Source of the DNA: JAFDED01 sp964611635 | GTDB taxonomy: Bacteria; Desulfobacterota; JAFDED01 | NCBI GenBank assembly: GCA_964611635.1 | Contig: CAZTAS010000065.1 | Span: 1 to 27,556, forward strand | DNA length: 27,556 nucleotides | Reading direction: 5' to 3' | Shown here: one piece after another, positions 18,771 through 26,471 of the stretch | Layout of the letters: each line of letters opens with the position of its first letter | How positions within the stretch are numbered: the first letter of the stretch is position 1 | Notes under the pieces: generated by a model | What the model was told of the DNA's origin: nothing | The model's input: the letters and a program-made list of their open reading frames with translations, nothing else | The model's database searches: none | Program-made: the position numbers and the translations under genes

Positions 18771-19685
18771 ATGGCGTTAACTTGGTCAGCAAGCCGGGAT
18801 CAGATGCTCCACGGCTGTGAACGAAAATACTATTTCCAGTATCTTGCTCCTGCAAGAATCAATAGCAGAGATGAGATGCTGCGCGAAATCGCTTTTTTAA
18901 AAAGACTGAAAAACCTTTATATGTGGAAAGGGAGTCTTTTCCATGATGTCATCGCAGTCTATCTTGAGCGATTTCAGAGAGGGCAAGCAAGCGATGATGA
19001 TGCGTTTCTTGACGAATACCAAAAAATTATCGAAACACAATGGTCCCATTCGCTTGAGAAGAAATACAGAGAGAATATAAGAGCAATGGGCCAAGGAAAT
19101 TCGCTGGCCTTGCTGGAACATGAATATGATGACGAACTGAGAGAGAATACCCTCCAGGATGTTATCCGCGATATAAGGAACTGGTTCTTGCTCTTCACCA
19201 AATGGGCAAATGATTATGGCATCTTTGAAAAGTTAAGGAAATCCAGCCGATACTGGATAGAGCCGCAGCCTTATGGTGCAAATGCCCCCGGCTTTGATTA
19301 TGACGATGTTCAGGTTCTTGCGAAAGTGGATCTGGCTACCCAAAACAGCGACGGCAGCTTCGATATCTACGACTGGAAATCAGGTTCAGCGCCAAACCAG
19401 CCTGCATGGAACAACCTTGATCTAGCTGAGCTGCAAGTGAGTGTGTACCAGTTATGGCCCCACAAGCAATTCAATGTGCCACTGAATGCAATCCGCGCTC
19501 ATCTTGTCTATCTGGGCAATAATCCAGCGGAGCACAAGGTTTTTGAGATTGATGGGAACAGGAAAGAATATTTTCTGAAGCTGATAGGCAGGAGTATTGA
19601 GCGGGCAAAACAGTTCTTGGAATTGCATTCTGGTGAGCAGCTTTCGCTAAGGGATTTCGATTACGGTACAAGCCATCGCATATGA
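18771..19685 (+). CDS. RecB/Cas4-like PD-(D/E)XK nuclease associated with Argonaute
   Basis: This 304-aa protein begins with the LTWSASRDQMLHGCERKYYF pattern (residues 3-22) typical of RecB-like nucleases. Core residues seen: GSLFH with H58, LAKVD with D187, IYDWKSG with D201 and K203, and QVSVY (Q222 to Y226), the QxxxY motif of the RecB clade. Only the N-terminal Cys (C16) of the Cas4 iron-sulphur set is present; the C-terminal Cys triad is absent, so no Fe-S cluster is expected. Its stop lies four bases after an ATG that could start the Argonaute frame, and the preferred Argonaute start is 45 bp downstream, so they form one transcription unit. Role inferred: DNA-cleaving effector or guide/target-processing nuclease working with Argonaute. 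RecB- and Cas4-like nucleases are known partners of some prokaryotic Argonautes. Confidence 0.85.
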   Translation: MALTWSASRDQMLHGCERKYYFQYLAPARINSRDEMLREIAFLKRLKNLYMWKGSLFHDVIAVYLERFQRGQASDDDAFLDEYQKIIETQWSHSLEKKYRENIRAMGQGNSLALLEHEYDDELRENTLQDVIRDIRNWFLLFTKWANDYGIFEKLRKSSRYWIEPQPYGANAPGFDYDDVQVLAKVDLATQNSDGSFDIYDWKSGSAPNQPAWNNLDLAELQVSVYQLWPHKQFNVPLNAIRAHLVYLGNNPAEHKVFEIDGNRKEYFLKLIGRSIERAKQFLELHSGEQLSLRDFDYGTSHRI

Positions 19686-19729
19686 CGTCTTTGTGTCTTC
19701 AAAAGGCTCTGTCAAAGGGAGCTGGAAGT

Positions 19730-22132
19730 ATGACTTATACGCAAAACAAAAAAGAACTAGCAGCAACGCTTTTCCCTATTGAAGGCATATCCGGCACTCA
19801 ATACAAATTCAGGATTTTGAAAGTTCGGGAAAGAATCCCCGATGACAATAAGCAGCCTATCCGACTGCAAAAGTGGGCTGACAGGCTATGGAGACGTGAG
19901 CTTCGCTGCCCAGTGTTCCCCACAAGGCGTTTCACTTATCCGGCGTTTCTCATCCCGGAAAGCGACAGCCCGCCTGTGGGCGATTCGATTGAAATAGTCG
20001 ATGTGCCTGATAAGACCTATCACATTGATATCACTGATCAAACAATAGAGATTGATATAGAGCAGGCTCAAGGGCCTGAACGGGAACTGATATGCAGGAT
20101 GCTTGAAAGGCCATTTACGGACAAGATAGTGTCAATGCGGGACATGTTCTGGAAGGATCAATGGACCTTATTCTATCTCCAAGAGCCAGCGAATAGCTCT
20201 GTAAGCGAGGATATTATGAACGCTTACAGAGGGTACAAATTCGGGGTGGTATTCGTTGAAGGCAGGGGCCTTCATTTGGCCGTCGACGTAAGGACCCGCT
20301 ATGTCGGGCGAAAATCGCTCAGTGAATATTCTACAGAGGAACGAAACACGATTCTTGGCCCCCATCTTGACTTGGACACAGAATTTAAGGATCGACCCAG
20401 ATTCCTCCGGGACAACGGTGCTGCCAAATTTCACTGCAGATATACCGGCGAGACCGGGGAGACGGTAAGTCAGCATACCATAGACGAAGCGGGCACAACG
20501 GTTCTCGACTACTACCGGGAAAGGTATCCTCATTTGGACATTCACCCTGACAATCCCGCTGTTTTTACTCAGGATAAAGAAGAGAGGGAAAGTGTCGCGT
20601 CTCCATCTTCGAGGTTGTTCCCGATTTTTGGCACTGATTATGAAGGCGTTCGCAATTGCTCTGTTCAACCCCACATGACGCCTACCGAAAGGTTCTTTGA
20701 AATACAGAATTTTCTGAAACAGCTCAAGGGGATTAGATACGCAGAAATCCCAATAAGAATAAGTAACCAAATTCTTGTCGCTGATAGACAGGTCTTTATC
20801 CCGCCGAAGCTGGAGTTTGGCGACGGATATGTTCTCAAGCCTTTTCGAGATGGAGCCCCTCCTTCTTGGAGTGAAAGCTTTGACAGCCAAATTGTAAAAT
20901 ATCGCTCAAGGAAACTGCCCGCTTTATACAGAAATGGCCCTTATCACAATGAACCTCTTCCGGGAATTGTTCTTCTATACCCCCATGCCATGGAACGCGC
21001 AATGAGAGAGAAGTTCCTTAAGGAGCTTGAACGTGAGGTAAACCTGCAGACTGGCCAGAATATGCAAATTATCCAGCAGCGGAAGTATCAGGTCGGAAGA
21101 TACGAACGGATGGGCAGCTCCCTTCTCACGCTGGCAACAGAAATCCAGTCTACTCCCCAGAGATGCTTATTGGTCGCCGTCCTATGGAACAACCTTTATA
21201 AGAGCATCCATGGCAACTTGAAGAACACCTTACAGACAACGCTTTCTCAATGCGCTTGGGAGAGAACGGTTTCGAATATTTGCAACCAATATAATCCCGG
21301 CCGGGCAAAGAGTCAGATTCGCAATCTTGCGCTTGGAGTGATGACAGAGGCTGGCGTAAAACCATGGGTCTTGGCGGAGCCCCTGCATCATGACCTCCAC
21401 ATCGGAATTGATCTGCTTCACGGACGGATTGGCTATCACTTCCTGTATGGAACTGGCGGCAGAATAATAGAAACACATTCTGGTTCTACAATCCAGCGCG
21501 GCCGAATGCATGAGGCAATCAAAAGGCCCGAGATCAGAAACAGGCTTGTTCAGTCCATACAGTCCATTGTAAATGGTGGGCACAAAATCAAAAGCATAGT
21601 GATTCACAGGGACGGCAGATGGTGGCCAAGTGAAAGCGACGGCTTAAATGAAGCCCTTGACAGGCTCAAAGGGGATGGCTTTTTGGATGAGAAAGTGCGC
21701 TGCGCTGTTGTTGAGATCCGCAAGAACCATATGCCTATTAGGATTTTTACATCCACGAGCGGCTCTGAGCCGTATTTCCAGAACCCGCTACCTGGAACCT
21801 ATTTTGTCCTGGATTCGAATAGAATCCTGCTTACGACAACAGGTCGGCCCGGTGGGTGGGACGAGCCGGGTGGCAGGACAGCAATTACTTTGCTTCTAGA
21901 GATTGTGGAGACAATCGGGGATTTCACCATTAAAGAAATAGCAAGGGATGCATATCATCTAACGCACTTGAATTGGAGCGCTCCTGATATCGATATCAGC
22001 CTTCCTGTTTCTATTCGCTGGACAGACGAGCTCTTACGAGAGACATTGCGGCCGCCGACCCAAGAAAACGATGATGAGACGGAATATGAGGAAGAGGATG
22101 AAGACCAGTCTTATATAGAGGACGAGATTTAA
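19730..22132 (+). CDS. Long prokaryotic Argonaute (PAZ-like, MID, PIWI) with acidic C-terminal tail
   Basis: The start at ATG 19730 was preferred because GGGAG lies 8-12 bp upstream; ATG 19682 has no visible Shine-Dalgarno (800 aa versus 816). N-terminal and linker regions lead to a PAZ-like part (about 180-290, GRGLHLAVDV ... TTVLDYYRERY). MID (about 410-530) has a possible 5'-phosphate pocket: H494, K498 and Q507. PIWI (about 545-770) shows IGID with D561, VIHRDG with D628 and HLTHLNW with H746; E595 is a candidate for the glutamate finger but is uncertain. So three, perhaps four, DEDX residues are present, suggesting possible slicing. After PIWI, about 25 residues are overwhelmingly Glu/Asp, an unusual tail. 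Role: nucleic-acid-guided recognition of invading DNA or RNA. It is the second gene of a six-gene operon. Confidence 0.9.
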   Translation: MTYTQNKKELAATLFPIEGISGTQYKFRILKVRERIPDDNKQPIRLQKWADRLWRRELRCPVFPTRRFTYPAFLIPESDSPPVGDSIEIVDVPDKTYHIDITDQTIEIDIEQAQGPERELICRMLERPFTDKIVSMRDMFWKDQWTLFYLQEPANSSVSEDIMNAYRGYKFGVVFVEGRGLHLAVDVRTRYVGRKSLSEYSTEERNTILGPHLDLDTEFKDRPRFLRDNGAAKFHCRYTGETGETVSQHTIDEAGTTVLDYYRERYPHLDIHPDNPAVFTQDKEERESVASPSSRLFPIFGTDYEGVRNCSVQPHMTPTERFFEIQNFLKQLKGIRYAEIPIRISNQILVADRQVFIPPKLEFGDGYVLKPFRDGAPPSWSESFDSQIVKYRSRKLPALYRNGPYHNEPLPGIVLLYPHAMERAMREKFLKELEREVNLQTGQNMQIIQQRKYQVGRYERMGSSLLTLATEIQSTPQRCLLVAVLWNNLYKSIHGNLKNTLQTTLSQCAWERTVSNICNQYNPGRAKSQIRNLALGVMTEAGVKPWVLAEPLHHDLHIGIDLLHGRIGYHFLYGTGGRIIETHSGSTIQRGRMHEAIKRPEIRNRLVQSIQSIVNGGHKIKSIVIHRDGRWWPSESDGLNEALDRLKGDGFLDEKVRCAVVEIRKNHMPIRIFTSTSGSEPYFQNPLPGTYFVLDSNRILLTTTGRPGGWDEPGGRTAITLLLEIVETIGDFTIKEIARDAYHLTHLNWSAPDIDISLPVSIRWTDELLRETLRPPTQENDDETEYEEEDEDQSYIEDEI

Positions 22133-22172
22133 ATATTAGTTGTTTCTGAAAATAGAATAGGAGGTTAAAATC

Positions 22173-22583
22173 ATGAATGAGCTTGCGTCAGTCTCTGGGA
22201 AACTTCAGCGCGAAGTGGAGACATTAAGGGAACTAAATAACGCTCTTCTGGTAATTGAGGCTAGTGCATTGGAGCGGAGTTCTGATTTCGGCTTTTCCTC
22301 CGAAGATTTGTCAAATAGCCAGAAATTCATTACTGACTTTGCTTCGCGTTTGCTATCAGTCCTAAAAGAGGAAGCACCGCCACTTTACTTGCAGCCTATC
22401 ATTGACCATCTAAAGAGCGGCATGAAACCTATCGAGGACTGGATTGAGGACCTAGAGAAGATAGCCGAAGAGATTAGCTCAAACAAGAAACTCACAGATG
22501 ATAGCCTGGCAATCCTGGAGGATATTCTCTCTTTGTTAGATAACCAATTCGCAGAAGACCTGCAGCGTTTGTATGCCCGGTAG
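22173..22583 (+). CDS. Small helical protein in the Argonaute operon
   Basis: This 136-aa, predicted all-helical protein has amphipathic heptad stretches at about 5-35 and 90-130 and no catalytic motif. The start has a near-perfect AGGAGG 7 bp upstream, which points to high translation. It is 40 bp after the Argonaute stop and only 8 bp before the metallopeptidase gene, so it is most tightly linked to the latter. An adaptor or inhibitor of the peptidase, or a peptidase substrate, would fit the layout. No family is recognised. Confidence 0.7.
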   Translation: MNELASVSGKLQREVETLRELNNALLVIEASALERSSDFGFSSEDLSNSQKFITDFASRLLSVLKEEAPPLYLQPIIDHLKSGMKPIEDWIEDLEKIAEEISSNKKLTDDSLAILEDILSLLDNQFAEDLQRLYAR

Positions 22584-22591
22584 GTGTTTCT

Positions 22592-23746
22592 ATGCAGGAA
22601 TATCTTGATTCAAAGGTAGCAGAGTATTCTGTTCTTTTTGAGTGGATAGAATCAGAGATAAATAAGCTGCGCGCCGAAAACAAGAACCACACTCAACTTG
22701 TTGATTTTCTGCATAGCAAATACACGGAATTGCAGGAATCATATGAACGGCTTAAAGCAATCTTAAATCTTAAGAGTAATAGACTCGCTCAGAGGGCGAT
22801 CCCTATTGTCCATGATATTGAGTATCAGATACTTGTGCTAACATATTATTACATTCCGGGACTGCAGAGAGAGAATGCAAACGATCTATTCTTTAGGAAT
22901 GTCGTTCTTTCTGTTTTACAGCGCTGCGGCCTCTCTTGGGTTGAAGATGTTCTAGTCCGCCTTGATAACCATCACGCGATTTTTCCTGCAATGACTGAAA
23001 TGCCAATCATCTTTGCCCCGCCCCAGCATGTGACATCTACATCTGATATGGCTGCCCTCTACCACGAATTAGGACACGATGTATTCCAGCATTTTCCAGG
23101 CATTGTGCAGAATCTAGCAAGAGTAGTCTTTGGATACTTCTCTCAATTAAGGCTGAGCATCGGTTCTATGTCACCTGAAAAAAGAGCCGAAAGGAATAAA
23201 ATGATAGATGACGCTATAGCTTATTGGGGTGAAAGGCTTAACGAGCTTTTCAGTGACATCTATGCGACTTTCGTCTGTGGACCTGCACATTATTTTTCTG
23301 GCGTCGATGTGGCAATCAGGATGGGACGAAATCCTTTCAATATCAATGTCGCTGATGTCCATCCGCCATGGGCTGCAAGGATTAAGGCGTGTTATAGTAC
23401 GCTTCTGCCGGCATATGAAAATGAAGAAAAGGTGGAGTTAATCCGTCGAGTCTGGGATTCCTATTCTTCCACTCAAACAAGAGACACAGATTACGATTTT
23501 TTATATCCTGACAATCTCATAGAACAACTTGTAGATATTGCAATTCAGAGCATTCAGCAGTTCGTTCCAGATGCTCAACGATATTCAAAGTCACTGCAGG
23601 ATCTTACAGAGACAGATCCATCTACGGAGAGGAATCTTGAGAATATTCTGAACGGACGGCTGGTGCTTCTTCTTTCAGACCCTGCCCGTTGTGGGGAATG
23701 GGAAAAGAAAGTCTTCAGCGTTCTTGGAACACAAGCTGGAAATTAA
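22592..23746 (+). CDS. HExxH zinc metallopeptidase with coiled-coil N-terminus
   Basis: Residues about 5-65 of this 384-aa protein form a charged coiled coil. The zinc motif HELGH is at 158-162 (H158, E159, H162), and 55 residues later NELFSDIYA supplies E218 as the likely third ligand with D222, the E-x3-D pattern of gluzincin-type peptidases. The sequence before the motif (FAPPQHVTSTSDMAALY) suggests a substrate-binding edge. There is no signal peptide or membrane helix, so it should act in the cytoplasm. The spacing to the upstream helical gene is 8 bp; the start is ATG 22592 after a modest TAGGTG. A cytoplasmic protease beside Argonaute suggests a proteolytic arm of the response (activation of a partner or toxic cleavage), but its target is unknown and I recognise no named family. 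Confidence 0.75.
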   Translation: MQEYLDSKVAEYSVLFEWIESEINKLRAENKNHTQLVDFLHSKYTELQESYERLKAILNLKSNRLAQRAIPIVHDIEYQILVLTYYYIPGLQRENANDLFFRNVVLSVLQRCGLSWVEDVLVRLDNHHAIFPAMTEMPIIFAPPQHVTSTSDMAALYHELGHDVFQHFPGIVQNLARVVFGYFSQLRLSIGSMSPEKRAERNKMIDDAIAYWGERLNELFSDIYATFVCGPAHYFSGVDVAIRMGRNPFNINVADVHPPWAARIKACYSTLLPAYENEEKVELIRRVWDSYSSTQTRDTDYDFLYPDNLIEQLVDIAIQSIQQFVPDAQRYSKSLQDLTETDPSTERNLENILNGRLVLLLSDPARCGEWEKKVFSVLGTQAGN

Positions 23747-23770
23747 TCAAACCGGTTTTTTAGGAGTGAC

Positions 23771-24652
23771 ATGAAAAGAATTCTAATCATAGCCTTGGCC
23801 ATCTTCCTATGCATACCCTTAGCCCATGCTGAAACCATCCAAATCGGCTCCTTCTCTATAAAATACCTGGGAGACGGCATCAATGACCAGAATCCAATAG
23901 AGGATTTCGACCTAAAGAAGCTTGCGCAAATCATAGACCTCCTTGACATGGAATTGCTCGCTGTCATAGAGGTCGAAAACAAAGCGGCCTTAGACAAGCT
24001 CGTTGAAAGACTGCCAAATGATGACCATGGTGATGCAATATACGACTCCAAAATTGGCCAATCCGGAGGCAAGCAGAAGATAGGGATAATATTCAAAAAA
24101 GACAAGATATCCTTCATAGACAGGCCAAAGGAGCTTTCAGAGCTCCAGGAAGCCTGGACCCAGACAAAAGACCTTTTCCCACGCCTTCCGCTGTATGCCA
24201 ATGTAAAGGCAGGAAATTTTGATTTTCATTTCATCGCGCTGCACCTGAAAGCCATGTTTGACTTTGACTCTATAAAGCGAAGAGAAAGACAGCTTAAAAA
24301 GCTCAGGGAGTGGATAGAAGCGAAGCTATCAATTGACAAGGATGTAATCATTGTTGGGGATTTGAATGAGCGGCTCGATTCAGCCCCCTTTGCAAAACTA
24401 AATGAAAACGATACCTTCTATTTCTGCACTTCAGAGCTTTCCTGCGCATACACCTACATAGGGATAAAGTCCTTGATAGATCACATCATCGTTTCAAAAG
24501 TATCTGGCGGCGCGAAAGCAGAGTATGCGGAGAAAAGCATCAGGGTATTTCCTGCGGATGTCCTGCTGAAACATCTTTATGGAGACCTTGATACTATGCA
24601 GGACAGGCTTTCTGACCACAGGCTGATTTTTGCCACCTTCAAGACGGACTAG
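23771..24652 (+). CDS. Exported endonuclease/exonuclease/phosphatase-fold nuclease
   Basis: This 293-aa protein starts with a clear signal peptide (residues 1-20, cleavage after AHA). The mature protein follows the DNase I-like fold: VIEVE with E67, IALHL with H158, VGDLN with D197 and N199, LIDHI with D237 and H238, and SDH at 281-283. The usual Asn in the first strand appears replaced: the sequence is SFSIKYLG, with S29 where many relatives have Asn, which may alter metal binding. The start has TAGGAG 4 bp upstream, and the gene is 24 bp after the metallopeptidase. Export means it would act in the periplasm or outside, perhaps against incoming DNA or released nucleic acid. A phosphatase or phosphodiesterase substrate other than DNA is also possible. 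Confidence 0.85.
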   Translation: MKRILIIALAIFLCIPLAHAETIQIGSFSIKYLGDGINDQNPIEDFDLKKLAQIIDLLDMELLAVIEVENKAALDKLVERLPNDDHGDAIYDSKIGQSGGKQKIGIIFKKDKISFIDRPKELSELQEAWTQTKDLFPRLPLYANVKAGNFDFHFIALHLKAMFDFDSIKRRERQLKKLREWIEAKLSIDKDVIIVGDLNERLDSAPFAKLNENDTFYFCTSELSCAYTYIGIKSLIDHIIVSKVSGGAKAEYAEKSIRVFPADVLLKHLYGDLDTMQDRLSDHRLIFATFKTD

Positions 24653-24661
24653 AGAGCTAAC

Positions 24662-26188
24662 ATGGATTCTGCCCTGAAAACCTATCTTGACAAATGCCAG
24701 AGGATCTTCAAGGCACACCATTCAAAGCTATCCAAGGTAGTCCCTTTCCCTGGGAAGAAAGAATCCACAAAAGACGACCGACATTTCCTTGAAGCAGGGA
24801 TAAAGGAAGCTGAAGCCACGGAGGAATTCGAAGCTTTTGCAAAAGCCCTGGAAGCAGGACCAATCGCCTCTGACCTGGGAAGACTTGCCAAAAGAGAAGA
24901 AAGCCAAAGAAAAAAATCAAAGAGCAAGCGCCAGGTGAAATCTCTTGATGAATGGAAGCAAAATACAGCAAAACAGGCAGCAAAAGCCTTTTTTAGAAAT
25001 ACCGGAACCTATGTCAGCTTGTGGCAGGGCTCGGATGTAGACGAAAAGAATTTGCTCAATATCTTGGACAATTATAAGAACGATTCAGAACTCATCCGCC
25101 TTTTCGTCTTTGACGGTTTTGTGCCTTTCCATGAAAGAAAAGAACTCAACAATATTGCCCTTCCTGTAGGGGAGTTCAGAACATACACTGAAGAGGAGCT
25201 TGAAAATCTTCTTATGCTTCCCCAGAGTTCATGGCATGGGATTGTCAATCCTGAGATAATCAAGAAAGCAGCAATCTGGCACATTCTCACAGTGAGGGAA
25301 GAAGTTGAGTACAGAGGAATGACCGGCATTTGGATGGGTGGCGTTCTGCTTACTCCTATCGACTGGTCAGAAATCGGAGAGCCCATAAAAAAGGAGGGTG
25401 ATATAGGGATTATCGGACCTGTTTTCTTGTGCATCGGTGAAGACGCCAACCTCGCTGTAGAAATAAGGGTCAGGACAAATATATTCGAGTATCATCCAAT
25501 TTATCAGAAAGTAAGAAATGATTATCTGCCCTGGGATTCATATGACGAGGAAGGCGAGCCTAAAGCAAGGATGTGGATTGAACAGGTTGGAGAGAACGGA
25601 CAGAAATTAAAAAAGATTTTCGAAATTTGGCAAAGGATTAATGATCTCGATGCTGGCGGCCACATAAGGTATCCGACTGAGGCATACGTCCGGTCAGTGA
25701 TGAATCTGCACACTTCCTGGGAGGGCCTAATGGAGACGTTTGTGGGCTTCGTTACAGTTATCGAATCCCTGCTCACACCGGGCACAAGGCAAGAGCTTGC
25801 CTACAAGTTGGCGGTGCGCGGAGCTGCACTTCTGGCGTCCGGTTCTGAGCGCAGGATGGCTCTTTTCCAAATTCTGGATCACCACTATAAGACCAGGTCA
25901 CAGATTGTGCACGAGGGACATCCTGACAAGGAGGACTCTTATGACTTGAAGAATATGATTTCCCATAATCTCACGGAGATATCACGACAGATATTCTTGC
26001 GTTATATTTGCCTTCTGTGTCTTGGGCTTGATGGTGAGCTTCCGGAGTGGATACTACCGGACCCCAAGAAGCTTACATCAAGAGACAATAGACCAAAAAC
26101 AATCGCACGCATCTTGGACGGCGTTGTGTTGGACCCCTGGCTGACAGATAGACTGGAAAAGAGGATGGAAGAGTGGGGTCTCTGTTAA
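24662..26188 (+). CDS. HEPN-domain protein (Apea-like), candidate RNase effector
   Basis: In this 508-aa protein the C-terminal region (about 345-450) is an Apea-like HEPN four-helix domain with the catalytic motif RSQIVH (R412, H417; R-x4-H) followed by EGH. HEPN domains with an intact Rx4-6H are usually metal-independent RNases acting on tRNA, rRNA or mRNA in abortive defence. The N-terminal about 100 residues are basic and helical, and the middle (about 115-300) is a mixed domain I do not recognise, plausibly the sensor. The gene starts 9 bp after the nuclease stop with a weak GAGAG site. It is the last gene of the tight operon and ends about 200 bp before the convergent tRNA. Confidence 0.75.
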   Translation: MDSALKTYLDKCQRIFKAHHSKLSKVVPFPGKKESTKDDRHFLEAGIKEAEATEEFEAFAKALEAGPIASDLGRLAKREESQRKKSKSKRQVKSLDEWKQNTAKQAAKAFFRNTGTYVSLWQGSDVDEKNLLNILDNYKNDSELIRLFVFDGFVPFHERKELNNIALPVGEFRTYTEEELENLLMLPQSSWHGIVNPEIIKKAAIWHILTVREEVEYRGMTGIWMGGVLLTPIDWSEIGEPIKKEGDIGIIGPVFLCIGEDANLAVEIRVRTNIFEYHPIYQKVRNDYLPWDSYDEEGEPKARMWIEQVGENGQKLKKIFEIWQRINDLDAGGHIRYPTEAYVRSVMNLHTSWEGLMETFVGFVTVIESLLTPGTRQELAYKLAVRGAALLASGSERRMALFQILDHHYKTRSQIVHEGHPDKEDSYDLKNMISHNLTEISRQIFLRYICLLCLGLDGELPEWILPDPKKLTSRDNRPKTIARILDGVVLDPWLTDRLEKRMEEWGLC

Positions 26189-26328
26189 AGATTGGATTCT
26201 GAAAATGAGCCTTCGTCTTTTTGGAAAACCTCCATCGACGTAATCGAAAAAAAAGAGGCCAAAGATGCCTAATCAAAACAACTGTAAAGAATTTGACCTA
26301 TTCCCTTTCTGCTGGCATCCCGCATTCT

Positions 26329-26349
26329 GGTTATCCCTGGGTTATCCCT
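26329..26349. repeat. Two tandem GGTTATCCCT repeats
   Basis: GGTTATCCCT at 26329-26338 and again at 26340-26349, 11 bp apart (one helical turn), lie between the island and the tRNA. The phasing would suit a protein-binding site such as an integrase arm site, but there are only two copies. Confidence 0.5.
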
Positions 26350-26357
26350 AAACAAAT

Positions 26358-26372
26358 AAAAACTTAGTTTTT
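26358..26372 (-). terminator. AT-rich hairpin, likely tRNA terminator
   Basis: AAAAAC, TTA and GTTTTT form a perfect 6-bp stem with a 3-base loop, 23 bp beyond the tRNA 3' end in its direction of transcription, ending in a T-run. The stem is almost all A-T, so it would be weak. It works equally on either strand. Confidence 0.4.
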
Positions 26373-26394
26373 GTAGCTAAATCCTTGATATCAT

Positions 26395-26471
26395 TGGTAC
26401 CCCCGGCCCGACTCGAACGGGCGGCCTACGGATTAGGAATCCGTTGCTCTATCCTCCTGAGCTACGGGGGC
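26395..26471 (-). tRNA. tRNA-Arg (anticodon CCU), CCA encoded
   Basis: The reverse strand folds as a full 77-nt tRNA: acceptor GCCCCCG with CGGGGGT (first pair G-U), D arm GCTC/GAGC, anticodon stem ACGGA/TCCGT around the loop TTCCTAA (anticodon CCT), variable loop AGGCC, T stem GCCCG/CGGGC around TTCGAGT, then A and encoded CCA. It decodes the rare AGG codon. Its 5' half overlaps the integrase coding sequence. tRNA-Arg(CCU) is a common integration target for mobile elements. Confidence 0.95.

Noticed and set aside
19682..19729. Upstream ATG for the Argonaute gene
   Set aside because: The 16 extra residues have no visible ribosome binding site in front, whereas ATG 19730 has GGGAG at proper distance. 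An ATGA overlap keeps it possible.
20168..20890. 240-codon antisense ORF inside the Argonaute gene
   Set aside because: It is the shadow of a strongly supported gene; no motif and no ribosome binding site.
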